A stretch of DNA of 64,000 nucleotides. It comes from Rutpela maculata. Lineage: Eukaryota; Arthropoda; Insecta; Coleoptera; Cerambycidae. Shown in pieces: positions 20,376 to 30,194 of this stretch. The first letter of the stretch is position 1; each line of letters opens with the position of its first letter. The notes beneath the pieces were generated by a model, which had not been told where the DNA came from, did not search any database, and worked only from the letters and a program-made list of their open reading frames with translations. Made by a program: the position numbers and the translations under genes. The DNA lies in assembly GCA_936432065.2 (NCBI GenBank), contig OW386293.2, positions 60,323,063-60,387,062 of the forward strand. Direction: 5' to 3'.

Positions 20376-21547
20376 TTAATACCTCCGCTCGGTTTTCCTC
20401 TATTTTGTTGTCTTTCTTGCTTCCCGAGGCCATCCAATTTATCACATAATTTGGTGAACATTTTCTGTACTTCTGTCAACATGGGGTTCTGGTTCAATTC
20501 TGGTTGTGATTCTTCGAGAGTCACAGCTCGCACTCTTGACCTTGGCGTATCCCTGTAAGCTGCTTCTACTTCGAGTGCATGCACCAAAGCTTCGCTACTA
20601 CTTTGGTGTCTCGTTAGCCTCAAAACTCGCCTGACCTCTTCGTCCCTTATGCCATCTAAAAAGGCCCCCACGGCTAATTGCTCCTGAAATTCTCTAGGTG
20701 CACTCGGATACGCCAGGTGTGCCAGTCTCTCTATGGCAGCCTCGAATTCTTGTAAACTTTCCCCAGCTTTTTGCATCCGGGATTTCAGCTGAGCCTGGTA
20801 TAATTGGGCGAGATGTTGGTCGCCATACCTCAATTCTAATGCAGCTTCCAAGACTTTAAAGTCCCTTTGTTTCTCAACTGGGATGGTTTGGAGTAACTCT
20901 GAAGCCTGGCCCCTTAACGCCAGAACTAATGCCATGGCCTTTTCCTCATTATCCCAGTTGTTCGCACACGCTGCTGCCTCAAACTGCCTCTTGTACGTTG
21001 TCCAGGAACTTTGGCCGTCAAAAGAAGGAGGTTTTAGTCGCTGACCTGATGATACCACCTGCTGGCTTCCTCTATCTCTTAACTGTCGTTTAAGCCGGTC
21101 TATTTCTCCTTTGACTTCTTCTTCAAACTTGTTTACTTTCTCTTTAACTTGACTGACTTCACTCTTTAATTCTTCGTTGGCAGAAATGATAGCGTCCTGC
21201 TGTATTTTCATTTGTTCATTCAGAATTTTTCTTAATTCTTCTTGGCGTCTTTCTTGTTCCTCTTTCTCCTCTTGACGTCGTCTTTCTTGTTCCTCTTTCT
21301 CCTCTTGACGTCGTCTTTCTTGTTCTTCTTTCTCCTCTTGACGTCGTTTTTCTCGCTCTTTCTTTTCTTCTTGACGTCTTATTTCCTGGTCTTCCATAAT
21401 TTTTTTTAATTCATCTCGCTCTTCTTGACGTTTTCTCTCCTGTTCTTCTTTGTCTTCCTGCCGTTGCTGCGCCATCATTTTTTGGAATTGTTCGAATAAG
21501 TCCTGTATTTGTTTATCAGATGCCATACTTCTTGTTGTTACGGGCAT
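20270..21547 (-). CDS. gag: Gag protein with coiled coil and zinc knuckle
   Basis: The product has 425 residues. Residues about 15-115 are an Arg/Glu/Gln-rich coiled coil built from an 11-residue unit (RRQEEKEEQE) repeated at least three times. A retrotransposon Gag capsid-like domain follows (WTTYKRQFEAAACANNW to about residue 330). The C-terminal zinc knuckle CFNCGKVGHMKRDC begins near residue 392 and binds element RNA. The start ATG at 21547 is 330 nt inside the primer site and is the first ATG of the frame. Gag ends in a TAA at 20270-20272, immediately after the sequence GGAAAAC. Confidence 0.92.
   Translation of the reverse strand: MPVTTRSMASDKQIQDLFEQFQKMMAQQRQEDKEEQERKRQEERDELKKIMEDQEIRRQEEKKEREKRRQEEKEEQERRRQEEKEEQERRRQEEKEEQERRQEELRKILNEQMKIQQDAIISANEELKSEVSQVKEKVNKFEEEVKGEIDRLKRQLRDRGSQQVVSSGQRLKPPSFDGQSSWTTYKRQFEAAACANNWDNEEKAMALVLALRGQASELLQTIPVEKQRDFKVLEAALELRYGDQHLAQLYQAQLKSRMQKAGESLQEFEAAIERLAHLAYPSAPREFQEQLAVGAFLDGIRDEEVRRVLRLTRHQSSSEALVHALEVEAAYRDTPRSRVRAVTLEESQPELNQNPMLTEVQKMFTKLCDKLDGLGKQERQQNRGKPSGGIKCFNCGKVGHMKRDCRQQNSESRVNAMNVEEKQEN
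21241..21345 (-). repeat. 33-bp minisatellite inside gag
   Basis: The unit containing CTTGACGTCGTCTTTCTTG recurs about three times with few changes on the plus strand. It encodes the repeated 11-residue coiled-coil motif in Gag. Each unit is a multiple of three, so copy number can vary without breaking the frame. Confidence 0.8.
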
Positions 21548-21875
21548 ACAACAAAATTAAAATAGAATAAATTTAACTGTCACGTCAATATCGGTAATGG
21601 AACTTTCCAGACAAATCTCGAAATAGCACGAAAAAAAAAAGTCTTATTCAGAGTCTTTTGTCACTATCCAGTTTAGAGAATTTACTAATCTCCACTAATG
21701 TCCAAATAAAATGTTCTACAATGTCTCAAAAATGCACTTAACACTATTTTCCTGTTCGAAAATAACCCTCGAACAATGTCCAGTAAATGAGTCCTCCGTG
21801 TTAGCACTAACCCTCGAGAATACTTCTCGAACACTCCAGCACAACTTCAGAGCTCCTCTTGTCATAAAATTCCGC

Positions 21876-21887
21876 TTTCTGACACCA
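21876..21887 (-). promoter_or_regulatory. tRNA primer binding site (Leu-type)
   Basis: Three bases inside the 5' LTR the minus strand reads TGGTGTCAGAAAG. The first 11 bases complement the 3' end of a eukaryotic tRNA-Leu (..TTCTGACACCA), as remembered. Primer identity is inference from this match. Confidence 0.65.
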
Positions 21888-21890
21888 ATT

Positions 21891-22345
21891 TGTAATGTGT
21901 TTCCACCCTTAGGAAACCACCCTCGCAAATTCCGTGGGTTCCAAAAATTATAACAAGAGATGTCCACTAACACACTTTATTAAATATTTACTGGATACTT
22001 CACAATACTATTATTAATTTAAATACACTTTACTGACTAAAATCACAATGTTTATTACTTTGTTTATCATTAAACTCTTAACCTCACTTTCTATATTTTC
22101 TGAACTTTCTGAACTACTCGCCGAGAATGCGGTTGATCTTTTATACCTAAAAATGACAGATCTCGATTGTTCTGTGATGACGCCACCATTCTCTAGAGAA
22201 TTCCAGATGTCACTTTGGAATCTTCTGGTAGGTTCTTTTTCGAGTAGGTGCAAATACACTACATTCATTCAGACATTCGATCTGTTGAAGTCTGCCTACT
22301 TTTTAGTAACATAACCTTAAATTTTAAGGGGTGCAACATATTACA
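21891..22345 (-). repeat. 5' LTR
   Basis: This LTR is 455 bp, with a TATA box at 22138-22145 and AATAAA at 21976-21981 on the minus strand. It drives gag-pol leftwards. The outer end is followed by GTAT, the target duplication. Confidence 0.92.
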
Positions 22346-22692
22346 GTATTAATGACATAATTAGTCAGATTATGGTATTTCCGCTTTGGATAATATTGTC
22401 CCTATTATTACAGTAAATTGTATTAACGACTTTTTTAATATAGTGTAATGTACCTTTAACGATGCCTGTGGGAAACCGGGTGACCTCCCACAGTATGTAG
22501 CCTTACCCCCACAAGCGGGCTCTGTGGGGGAGAACTTCTTTTCTCATATATGAATATGGACCAAGGCAACAATAACCACGGATAACCACGGGAGGCTCCG
22601 CAAGGGGCCCCCTCAATAGCTGAAAATGGGAGAGGGCTCCTCCCTGAGGGTCAATTTCCCTGCTTCAGTCTTACATTTTCTTACAGATCAAC
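22346..22692. other. Flank and GC-rich leader-like segment
   Basis: After the GTAT duplication, about 22451-22680 is clearly richer in GC than its surroundings and has inverted G/C blocks (GTGGGAAACC, CCCCCACAAGCGGGCTCTGTGGGGG, GGGGCCCCC). This resembles the 5' untranslated region of a non-LTR retrotransposon, and the endonuclease fragment follows directly in the same direction. I cannot prove the link. Confidence 0.45.
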
Positions 22693-23136
22693 TTGCATAG
22701 CAGCACGGCGGCAACCAGTCTAATTGGTCGTCAACTGTCTGCGATGCAAACGGATGTCATCCTCATCCAGGAACCATGTGCTCACCAAGGACTCACCAAG
22801 GGACTGGACCGAAGAAATAGGAATGTCTTCTATTGCACTACAGAACACAGACCCAGAATCTGCGTGTACGTAAGTAAAAATCTTCATACATGCCTAATGC
22901 TAAATTTCTGTTCTAGGGATCTGGTTGCAGTTAGAGCGAGTTCGACAAGGGAAGGAAGGTCGGAACATTTAATCCTCTGTTCGGCATACCTACCATATGA
23001 CTCACTTACCCCACACCCATCGGAGCAGTTCAAGAAATTAACACAATTTGCAAAGGAAAAACAGTTGGTTCCCGGATGCGATGCCAATGCCCATCACAGT
23101 GTGGGGCAGTTCGGAACCCTGGCTACACAGACCTAA
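22693..23136 (+). pseudogene. APE-type endonuclease fragment of a non-LTR retrotransposon
   Basis: The frame encodes TDVILIQEPC, then CVYVSKNL, RDLVAVRAS, ILCSAYLPYDS and PGCDANAHHS. These are the successive conserved blocks of apurinic-like endonucleases in insect Jockey/R1/LOA-type elements, with the Glu of IQEP and the Asp-Asn of DANAHH preserved. About 145 residues remain. The rest of the domain degenerates after 23136, and no reverse transcriptase follows in frame. It ends before an (ATA)n tract at 23321, which may be the tail of this truncated element. Confidence 0.75.
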
Positions 23137-23320
23137 TGCTGTTCACTAAAAGGAGAAAAATAAGCAATTTTCAGCTTCCTTCTCTTATGGGCACACGTTT
23201 GTCTTTCGCATGGAGTAAGATAGCTGTGAGTAACTTTAGACCCCAAAACTGTCATGGATGGATCACGTGGAGGGTCAAGAGAGGAAGGCCTGCATGGATG
23301 TGTAAGCGTATCTTCGGTCT

Positions 23321-23375
<55 letters not shown>
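23321..23375. repeat. (ATA)n microsatellite
   Basis: About 17 ATA units in a row. A shorter run follows at 23481-23502. Such tracts commonly form the 3' tails of non-LTR elements, and here they separate two different element fragments. Confidence 0.9.
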
Positions 23376-23376
<1 letters not shown>

Positions 23377-23504
23377 GTGTCACACTGTGCGCAAATTTTT
23401 GAGCCTACAATAGTTCGTTTTCATCTTGCCTCGGCCGATGAATACCGATAATACCGCACTAAGCGAGAAACAACAAAACATAATAATAATAATAATAATA
23501 ATAA

Positions 23505-24890
23505 CTGATCTGGTCTTCAGAGCTGTCGGGGAAGAACAAGGTGTCTGCTACCAACATGCTTGCCATTCCGATCCTTCTCTACTCCTTTGGAGTAGTGAAA
23601 TGGACTCAAGAAGAGTTGCGTCAACTCGACGTAGGAACCCGCAAGAAGATGCATCTCAATAGGAGTTTGCATCCTAAATCGTCTGTTCCACGGCTATACC
23701 TCCCACGACATCGGGGAGGCCATGGACTCTTGAGTTTGGAGAGTCTCCATAATAGGATGATTCTGGATGGAGCCTGTAAGGTCATCAGGAGTTCGGATCC
23801 CCTCCTCTGCATGGTCCGAGACCATGAAAATGCAGGGGTAGGAGCCTTTCTGTTTAAGGCAGTACAGAGAGCAGCCGATGAACTTGGTCTCTCCTTCGAC
23901 GTCGAGCGGGTAAATCGCGACTCTGTCACCGAGTTGGAACCTGCTCGGCGAAAAGCCCAAATTAAAGCTGCAGAACACAACAACTTTCTGCAGCTGCACA
24001 CGGATAAGCCAATGCATGGAGTTTTCTATAAAAATATAGAAAACCTTGGCTTATCCGAAAGGCTGACCTTTGCCTTCTTAAGGTCAGCTGGGCTGAAGTC
24101 TGAGACCTGAGAGATTCATAATGGCTTGCCAGGATGGTGTATTTAATACCCTCGTCTATCGTAGTCGTGTCATGGGTATAGAGGTCCCTGATGTCAGCTG
24201 CAGGGCGCCAGAGATTCTTATGCATTTGCTGTCGGCTTGCCCGACATATGCAGTCTCGGCCTACGCTCGACTACCATTTAAGGCACTCGTATGGGATAGA
24301 CGAAACACCAGTGCTGCCTTACGCTACGGGGGATATTGAGTCCGTTGTGGGAAATGAGAAGTGTCTAATTTATTGGAACTACTCTTTTCCCACCGTCAGG
24401 CAAATACAAGCCAACAAGCCTGACGTAGTACTCCTCGACCATCAACTCATGACAATGTTCGTCGTGGAGTTCTCGGCTCCCGCGGAGAACAACATTGTCT
24501 TGAAGGAGGAGGAAAAACGGACAAAATAACGAGATCTGCTCTTCGAACTCCGCAGACTGTATCCAGACCATACTGTTAAGATAGTGGTACTGATTATAGG
24601 AGCCCTCGGTGGAACGAGACACACACTGCTTTCGGAACTTAAGATCATACCGGCATGCCGAAATTCGACAGAGGTCTTAGCCGGCAGAATGCAGAAGGCC
24701 GTCATCCTCGGTTCATTACGTCTGCTCAGGGCACACGATTCTCGGACCCAGTAGTCACTTACCCCAAGGGCGTGGGGAGTGGCTACCGGTACTACCAGCT
24801 CCCCTTTTTGAGGATCGGAGCCACAGAGAAGGGTGACTGGGTTTTAGCTAGCTTAAAAAAAAATAATAATAATAATAATAATAATAATGC
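23505..24890 (+). pseudogene. R2/R4-like non-LTR retrotransposon, C-terminal RT and restriction-like endonuclease, decayed
   Basis: The pieces read in order in shifting frames. First comes the end of the reverse transcriptase region (LAIPILLYSFGVVKW, then LYLPRHRGGHGLLSLESLHN). Next is a CCHC-like zinc segment with Cys/His in CRAPE...HLLSACP (24200-24250). Last is a PD-(D/E)XK-type endonuclease core (KPDVVLLD, then VVEFSAPAENN and KEEEKRTK, 24418-24530), followed by a conserved LFELRRLYPDH tail. Stops and shifts occur at about 24110, 24330 and 24527. The element ends in an (AAT)n tail at 24861-24889. This domain order is that of site-specific-type elements (R2, R4, Dong). The 5' part is missing. 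Confidence 0.75.
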
Positions 24891-25243
24891 TGCAAATAAA
24901 CAAGAACTTCAAAGTGAACTAGAACTAGTATCCACCTTCAGCAAAGAAAATTTAGACCACAATTATTAACGGAAGACCTAGAAAACTACTTAAAGACTAA
25001 CCTGGAAACAGATGAAATTGTAGTAAACAAATTGACAAGAAATCCGGGGGAAGCACTATTTAGCTCTTTCAAAGTGGGAGCACCACTAGCCATAGCTGAT
25101 AAAGGTAAACTATTTGAAGAAAATATCTGGTTCGAAGAGATTGAAGTAACAGAATTTATAGACAAGTCCAAGGTATCACAAAGAAATCACTACACTGTTT
25201 TTTCGAGGAAAACGAAACTCCCGGAAATGGACAGGGCCAACAT
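24891..25243 (+). pseudogene. ORF1-like fragment of a non-LTR retrotransposon
   Basis: The open segment contains LTRNPGEALFSSFKVGAPLA and FEENIWFEEIEVTEFI. This pattern resembles the C-terminal part of ORF1 proteins of insect CR1/Jockey-like elements, from memory of such proteins rather than a search. It is followed within 50 bp by an endonuclease start in the same direction, as expected for ORF1 then ORF2. Confidence 0.5.
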
Positions 25244-25289
25244 ATAACCGTGAAAACAGACAAAAGCAAAAATATCCTTATAGATAAAA

Positions 25290-25862
25290 TTTCAATGTTT
25301 TATATTAATATCCAGTGTTTTCACAATAAAGTCTTGGAACTCAATCACTACCTGCCAGAAAAAAATTTTGACATTCTATGTTTTAGTGAAACTTGGTCGG
25401 GGGAGAACAGTTGAAGTATATCGATCTAAACAATTACGTTTTGGCAACATATTATACGAGAAAATCTCATATTCACAGTGGAGTAGTTATATATATCAGC
25501 AATAAGTTAGAGTTTAAACCAGTCCAGTGTGCAAAAATGTTTTGTGATGACATACATTTCGAAATCTGCGCGATCGAGCTATGCAAACATAAACATATCA
25601 TTTGTTGCTGTTACAGATCTCCAACGGGAGACATAACAATTTTTAACAACAATCTAACAGCTTTCTTAGACAGTATGTCCATAGAGAAAAAAATCACTAT
25701 TTGCGGTGATTATAACGTAGACTTTGCCAAGAACACGGAAAGTAAATTAATGATAAATCTTTTTGCATCTTTTGGTCTATACGATTGTATCAAACAGTTC
25801 ACTAGAGTCACCGATAAGTCCAAAACTAGAATAGATAATGTTTTTACAAACCTGGATGATAG
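25290..25862 (+). pseudogene. APE endonuclease N-terminal part, element interrupted by a second retrotransposon
   Basis: The first segment has the catalytic-type N and E (FYINIQCFHNK, then DILCFSETWS). After a frameshift near 25405 the frame continues through GVVIYISNKL, CCCYRSPTGD, ICGDYNVDF and TRIDNVFTNLD. It stops exactly where a minus-strand element is inserted. The continuation of the same endonuclease (ANTVKPCLSDHEGI) appears on the far side at 28795. It was therefore one element before the insertion. Confidence 0.75.
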
Positions 25863-26036
25863 ATAGATAGATACTTTATTCATTCATTAATTTTACATAC
25901 AAAGGTAAAACTTATCAAACTAGTCAAAATAGTACATTACACATACATATACATACTCAATACACTCACTCGTACATAGACATTATCAAATACACTTAGA
26001 CAATCTAACACTCAACATACATGCAAAACGAAATAG

Positions 26037-27791
26037 TCAATGACCTAGGTACTCTTCTACAGAATAAAATGCCTTACTAACTAGGTGTTCATACAGTTTT
26101 TGTTTAAAATGATTAAAATTCTGAATAACACTAACATCACTAAAAAGATTTAAAAACCTGTTGAAACATGTAATGCCATGATAAATATGCGAATTTTGAG
26201 AGACACTTAATCTTGAATATGGTTGATATAAATTACTGTTGTTATGTGTATCATATTTATGCACATTGCTTATTTTCATAAATGAATTTTCTCTCATTTT
26301 TATATTTAATACAACTAAATATATATAGAGAGAAGGCAGAGTTAGAATTGACAAGTTAATAAATATTTGTCTACAGGATGTATCAGGATGTGCTCCTACC
26401 ATACATCTGATAATTTTTTTCTGTATAACAAAGGCTTCATGAAAGTGAGCTGAACGTCCCCAAAAAATTAAACCATAACTTAAAATAGATTGCACAAGCC
26501 CATAATAGGCCAGTTTAAGAATGGACAAAGATACTGTAGCTCGCAGCTGTCTTACAATAAAACACATAGTACTTAATTTTGAAGAAATATAATCGATATG
26601 TTGCTCCCAGGTCATTTTTTGGTCTATTACAACCCCTAAAAATTTTATAGAATTCACTTGTTCAATGCTTTTATGGTTCATCTTAATGAGTTGACTAGAT
26701 TCGCTTTTACCATTCTTTGGTTGAAATACCATAGAAAATGTTTTATTTACGTTTACTCTTATTCCATTATGTTGGCACCAATGATAAAATTCTAATGCAG
26801 ATATATTAGATGTTTCAACTGATTGTATTAAATTATTTCCTGTTACTAATTGGTTTGTATCATCTGCATAAATTATTGTTTTTTGTGAGGAAGTACACGA
26901 ATATATTATATCGTTAATAAAAATAATAAAAAATAAAGGACCCCGAGTTGAACTCTGAGGAACCCCAATATTAACATTTCTTGACTCTGACTTGTATTTA
27001 TCAATGACCACGGTCTGTCTTCTCCCTCGTAAATATGATGCCGCCCAATTATAGGCAACACCTCGTACACCAATGCGATATAATTTCTCCAGGAGCAGGT
27101 CATGGTCAAGCATGTCGAAGGCCCGTGATAGGTCAAAATAAAGTGCAATTGGAAATTGCTTATTATTGAGACATTCATACACACTGTTGCAGAGTTCTGC
27201 GATTGCTGTTGAGGTAGATTTCTTGGATCTAAAACCGTGTTGTGAGGTGTTTAATAGATTTTGTGCTACTAAAAATTGAGTTAACCTTGTATTGTAGCAT
27301 ATATCAAACAATTTGGCTAACTGACTTTGCAAGCAAATATTTCTATAATTGTTTATTTCATCTCTTGCTCCTTTATTTTTAAAAACTGGTACAGATTTAG
27401 ATATCTTTAGTGAATCTGGATATTTTCCTTCGATAAATGATTCATTAATCAAATAGGACAATGGTGTACTTATTAGGTCGCTAATTACCCTTAAGGCACT
27501 ACCATAAATTTCATCAATACCCGCAGCTGGCTTTAAAGTTGTTTTCATAATGAACCCTTCTATCTCATAGGGTGTGGTAGGATATAGGTAAAACGTATTT
27601 TCTGAATGAGGAGCGAATTTGAGATTATTAATATCAGGCTTAGAACTTTGTATATCCAAGAAAAAGTTATTAAAATGGTTGGCTAGTCTAGTTTTATCTA
27701 CAATTTCTTCGCCATTAATATTTATGTGGTATGAGTCATATTTCTTTGTATTACCTTTCATTTCGTTTATTATTTTCCAGTTCTCTTTCAT
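26037..27791 (-). CDS. Non-LTR reverse transcriptase, left copy
   Basis: The open frame has 584 codons. Conserved RT blocks in order: LKPAAGIDEIY (87-97), SVPVFKNKG, NNYRNICLQS, the palm aspartate in ALYFDLSRAFD (220), NIGVPQSSTRGPLFF, and the catalytic YADD at 308-311, then IKFLGVVIDQKMTW. The C-terminal thumb has IRCMVGAHPDTSCRQIF and LTLPSLYIYLV. The block GVPQSSTRG departs from the usual GxPQGSxLG, so activity is doubtful. The methionine is only the first in the open frame; the endonuclease belongs to the same original polyprotein upstream. Confidence 0.88.
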   Translation of the reverse strand: MKENWKIINEMKGNTKKYDSYHININGEEIVDKTRLANHFNNFFLDIQSSKPDINNLKFAPHSENTFYLYPTTPYEIEGFIMKTTLKPAAGIDEIYGSALRVISDLISTPLSYLINESFIEGKYPDSLKISKSVPVFKNKGARDEINNYRNICLQSQLAKLFDICYNTRLTQFLVAQNLLNTSQHGFRSKKSTSTAIAELCNSVYECLNNKQFPIALYFDLSRAFDMLDHDLLLEKLYRIGVRGVAYNWAASYLRGRRQTVVIDKYKSESRNVNIGVPQSSTRGPLFFIIFINDIIYSCTSSQKTIIYADDTNQLVTGNNLIQSVETSNISALEFYHWCQHNGIRVNVNKTFSMVFQPKNGKSESSQLIKMNHKSIEQVNSIKFLGVVIDQKMTWEQHIDYISSKLSTMCFIVRQLRATVSLSILKLAYYGLVQSILSYGLIFWGRSAHFHEAFVIQKKIIRCMVGAHPDTSCRQIFINLSILTLPSLYIYLVVLNIKMRENSFMKISNVHKYDTHNNSNLYQPYSRLSVSQNSHIYHGITCFNRFLNLFSDVSVIQNFNHFKQKLYEHLVSKAFYSVEEYLGH

Positions 27792-27799
27792 AATGTTAC

Positions 27800-28790
27800 T
27801 GGTGTTACTGATTCTATTATTATTAAAATTTGCTTTAGCTTGTTTTACCTGCTCTCTAATATAATCTTTAGTTTGTTATATTTATCCTTTATCACAGCAT
27901 TATTTGTATTTTTACATATTTTAGACATATGTTTGATGCAAGCTTTTAAGTTGATGATTAAACCAAGGTTTTTTATTTCTATTAGTATGTATTTTTTTGT
28001 ATGGAAAAGCATTGTTAAAATGAAACATGATTGTTGAATAAAAACTGTCAAAGATATTGTCTAAACCAATAGATTCATACATTTCGGACCAACTCTCATG
28101 TGCTATTATATTTCTGAACGTAACCAGATTACTACTAGAGAAATCTCTTTTAAATATAATTTCACTTTCACATTTCTTCAATAACGGTAAGTTAAATTCA
28201 CATATTTGGAAACAATGATCCGAGAAGTGTGTCTCTTTTACCAAACTAGATTTTACTGTTACATTAGAAAATATTACATCTATAGAAGTTGCTTATGTTG
28301 CCGTTATTCGTGTAGGTTCACTGATATGATTATGCATGTCAAATTCACTAAAGAGATTAACAATATCTTTTGATTCGCTAGTCTGTGCCAGAAAATTTAT
28401 GTTCATGTCACCACATACTATGTAATAACTATTACCTCTGTATATATAATACATTAGTTCATACATTTTATCTATAAATATTTTCAAATTACCACTTGGT
28501 GACCTATATACTGTTATGATATATAATTTAGCTCCACTCTTCAAGACATCTACAATAGCGATAGTTATTTCGAAATGTTTTTCTATATATATTTTATATG
28601 GTAATGGTTTCATTTTAAATTTTTCTTTAGAAAAAATGCACACACCCCCCACGTTGAAAGTCTTTACGACAGGAATTGTTAATTAGTACATAGTCACTTA
28701 ACTGAAATGATGTTATTTAGTATGATTTTAACCAATGTTCTGTTATGCATATTATATCCACTTGGATGCAATCCAGGTTTGTGAAAACAT
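27800..28790 (-). pseudogene. APE endonuclease of the same element, left copy, broken
   Basis: Blocks present: DIICITEHWL (catalytic Glu region), LYIITVYRSPSGN, YIVCGDMNINFL (Asp/Asn pair), ISEPTRIT, TSIDVIFSNV and FSDHC (Asp-His). An in-frame TAA at 28293-28295 interrupts between TRITAT and TSIDVIF. A further stop lies in the N-terminal part (after HWLKSY), and frames shift in the linker around 27840-27950. All these breaks recur unchanged in the right copy (53121-54111). Confidence 0.85.
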
Positions 28791-28794
28791 TGCT

Positions 28795-29520
28795 GGGACG
28801 CTAATACAGTCAAACCCTGCCTCTCGGATCATGAAGGAATCATTTTTTCATATTCTTCACAAGGTGAGTTTAAAGAAGTGGACAAATATGCATAACATAG
28901 AATTATAAATAATTTTACCACTCAAAATTATAAAATGGCACTATCTAACTGTGATTGGTCATCTTTTTTCCAAAGTAATGATACAAATGAAATTTCTAAC
29001 ATTCTACTCAATAATATCTTATCATGTTACGATTCATCTTTTCCTTTAAAGAAAACCAAAGCCATAAAGGGTAAGACTGTTAAATACAGTGAGGAAATTA
29101 AAAATATGAAAAATAAACTTATAATATTACATGATTTTAGTAAAATAGATAATAATTTTAGAGAATTATATAAGAAATATAAAGAAGAATATAAAATCGC
29201 GTTAAAATCTGAAGTAATAAAATATAATACCAAATTAATATTAAACTCTAACAATAAACATAAAACAGCTTGGTCAATCATAAATCAAAAAAAGAACAAT
29301 ATAAATAAAAATATTGAGCCGAACATTTCTGTGGAAGATCTGAACACATTTTTTGCAAACATTGCGGATAAATTAGTAAATGAGATCAAGCAAAGCAATA
29401 CTGAATATCAACGATCATTGAGGGTCATTCCATATCAAATCAACCAAGCAAAAAAAATGACCTCTCGGATTTTAACGAATTTTGGTACACATGTTTAACC
29501 CCTCCAAGGTATTAAAAATC
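28795..29520 (+). pseudogene. Continuation of the interrupted plus-strand retrotransposon (endonuclease end and linker), left copy
   Basis: It opens with ANTVKPCLSDHEGIIF, the terminal SDH block of an endonuclease. It continues as a 187-codon Lys/Asn-rich linker frame from 28935 to 29498 (CDWSSFFQSNDTNEI to TAWSIINQKKNN and DLNTFFANIADKLV). Such linkers precede the RT domain in CR1/Jockey elements. The RT itself is missing. Confidence 0.75.
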
Positions 29521-30194
29521 CAGAATTTCAAATTTTTCTGAGGAATAGTTTTTTTTCTATAGGACTCAAAAGAATAAAAAATTAACACACTTAATTACAA
29601 CAGGGCTATTTTTAATAATTGTTATCTCAGGATGCTGAGGAAGAAATTTTTTGTGTAAGCACTCGTTTTGTAGCTTATGGACTAGAATTTATTTCTATTT
29701 AAAAAATGGACATAATTTCTTTGTCTCAAGGTCACCCTCAAGATTATAAATGCTTAAATGGTATTATCTAGAAAAGTAATTTTTTTTTTTCAACTCAAAA
29801 AATTAAGTACTATTAACTAAACTTTCCTGTACCTCTGTGTCAATATAGAAAGTGGGGCGACCACAAATAAGTAAATAAATATATAATAAGTGTGGGTACA
29901 TGCGTTGTATAACATATCGCCTAACCGCGTCGCTCAGACTGGCGCGCGACCCGTCGTTTGCCGCGAATAGTGCATATTTAGATGTATATTTATCAGGTTT
30001 TGAACATTTTGAATCAAATTAATTTATATTACTTAATATTATCAATAGAACAATGTATAGTTCCTCAGTTTTTAAACTTAAGTGTTGTAACCCATTTAAT
30101 ATTGTTGATTACAAGTCTACGGCATTAAAATTTTTAAGAAATTAGTGGAAAGATATGGTTTTGAGAGGAAAACTTATTCAAATAGCAGTAAGAG
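29521..30194. other. Unassigned part of the left arm
   Basis: AT-rich DNA with one GC-rich island (about 29930-29965, GGCGCGCGACCCGTCGTTTG). No protein is recognised. The same sequence is in the right arm (51715-52390). Confidence 0.4.

Larger units (their letters stand above)
16772..22345 (-). mobile_element. Ty3/gypsy-like LTR retrotransposon, young, integrase core deleted
   Basis: The element is 5.57 kb on the minus strand. It has two 455-bp LTRs with TG...CA ends (TGTAA/TTACA), a GTAT target duplication, a primer site 3 nt inside the 5' LTR, a polypurine tract next to the 3' LTR, and gag and pol. The order protease, reverse transcriptase, RNase H, integrase fits Ty3/gypsy. There is no envelope frame. 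Only three LTR mismatches are visible (third digits near 16777/21896, 16804/21923 and 17017/22136), so insertion was recent. The in-frame loss of the integrase core means it probably moved with an enzyme supplied by a relative, or lost the core after or at insertion. Confidence 0.92.
25859..28790 (-). mobile_element. CR1/Jockey-type non-LTR retrotransposon, left copy
   Basis: On the minus strand it carries a nearly complete endonuclease (28790-27800) and reverse transcriptase (27791-26037). A ~170-bp 3' untranslated region follows, ending AATGAATGAATAAAG and a (TATC)n tail (25859-25875). The tetranucleotide tail replaces poly-A. It is inserted into the endonuclease of a plus-strand element of a different family. 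Confidence 0.85.

Noticed and set aside
22693..24890. A single Dualen-like element with both APE and restriction-like endonucleases
   Set aside because: The APE fragment and the R2/R4-like fragment lie in the same direction, but they are separated by (ATA)n tail-like tracts and have no RT between them. Two unrelated truncated elements explain this better.
27619..28051. Small hydrophobic proteins antisense to the reverse transcriptase
   Set aside because: They are mirror-frame readings of the RT and endonuclease and recur only because the arms are duplicated.
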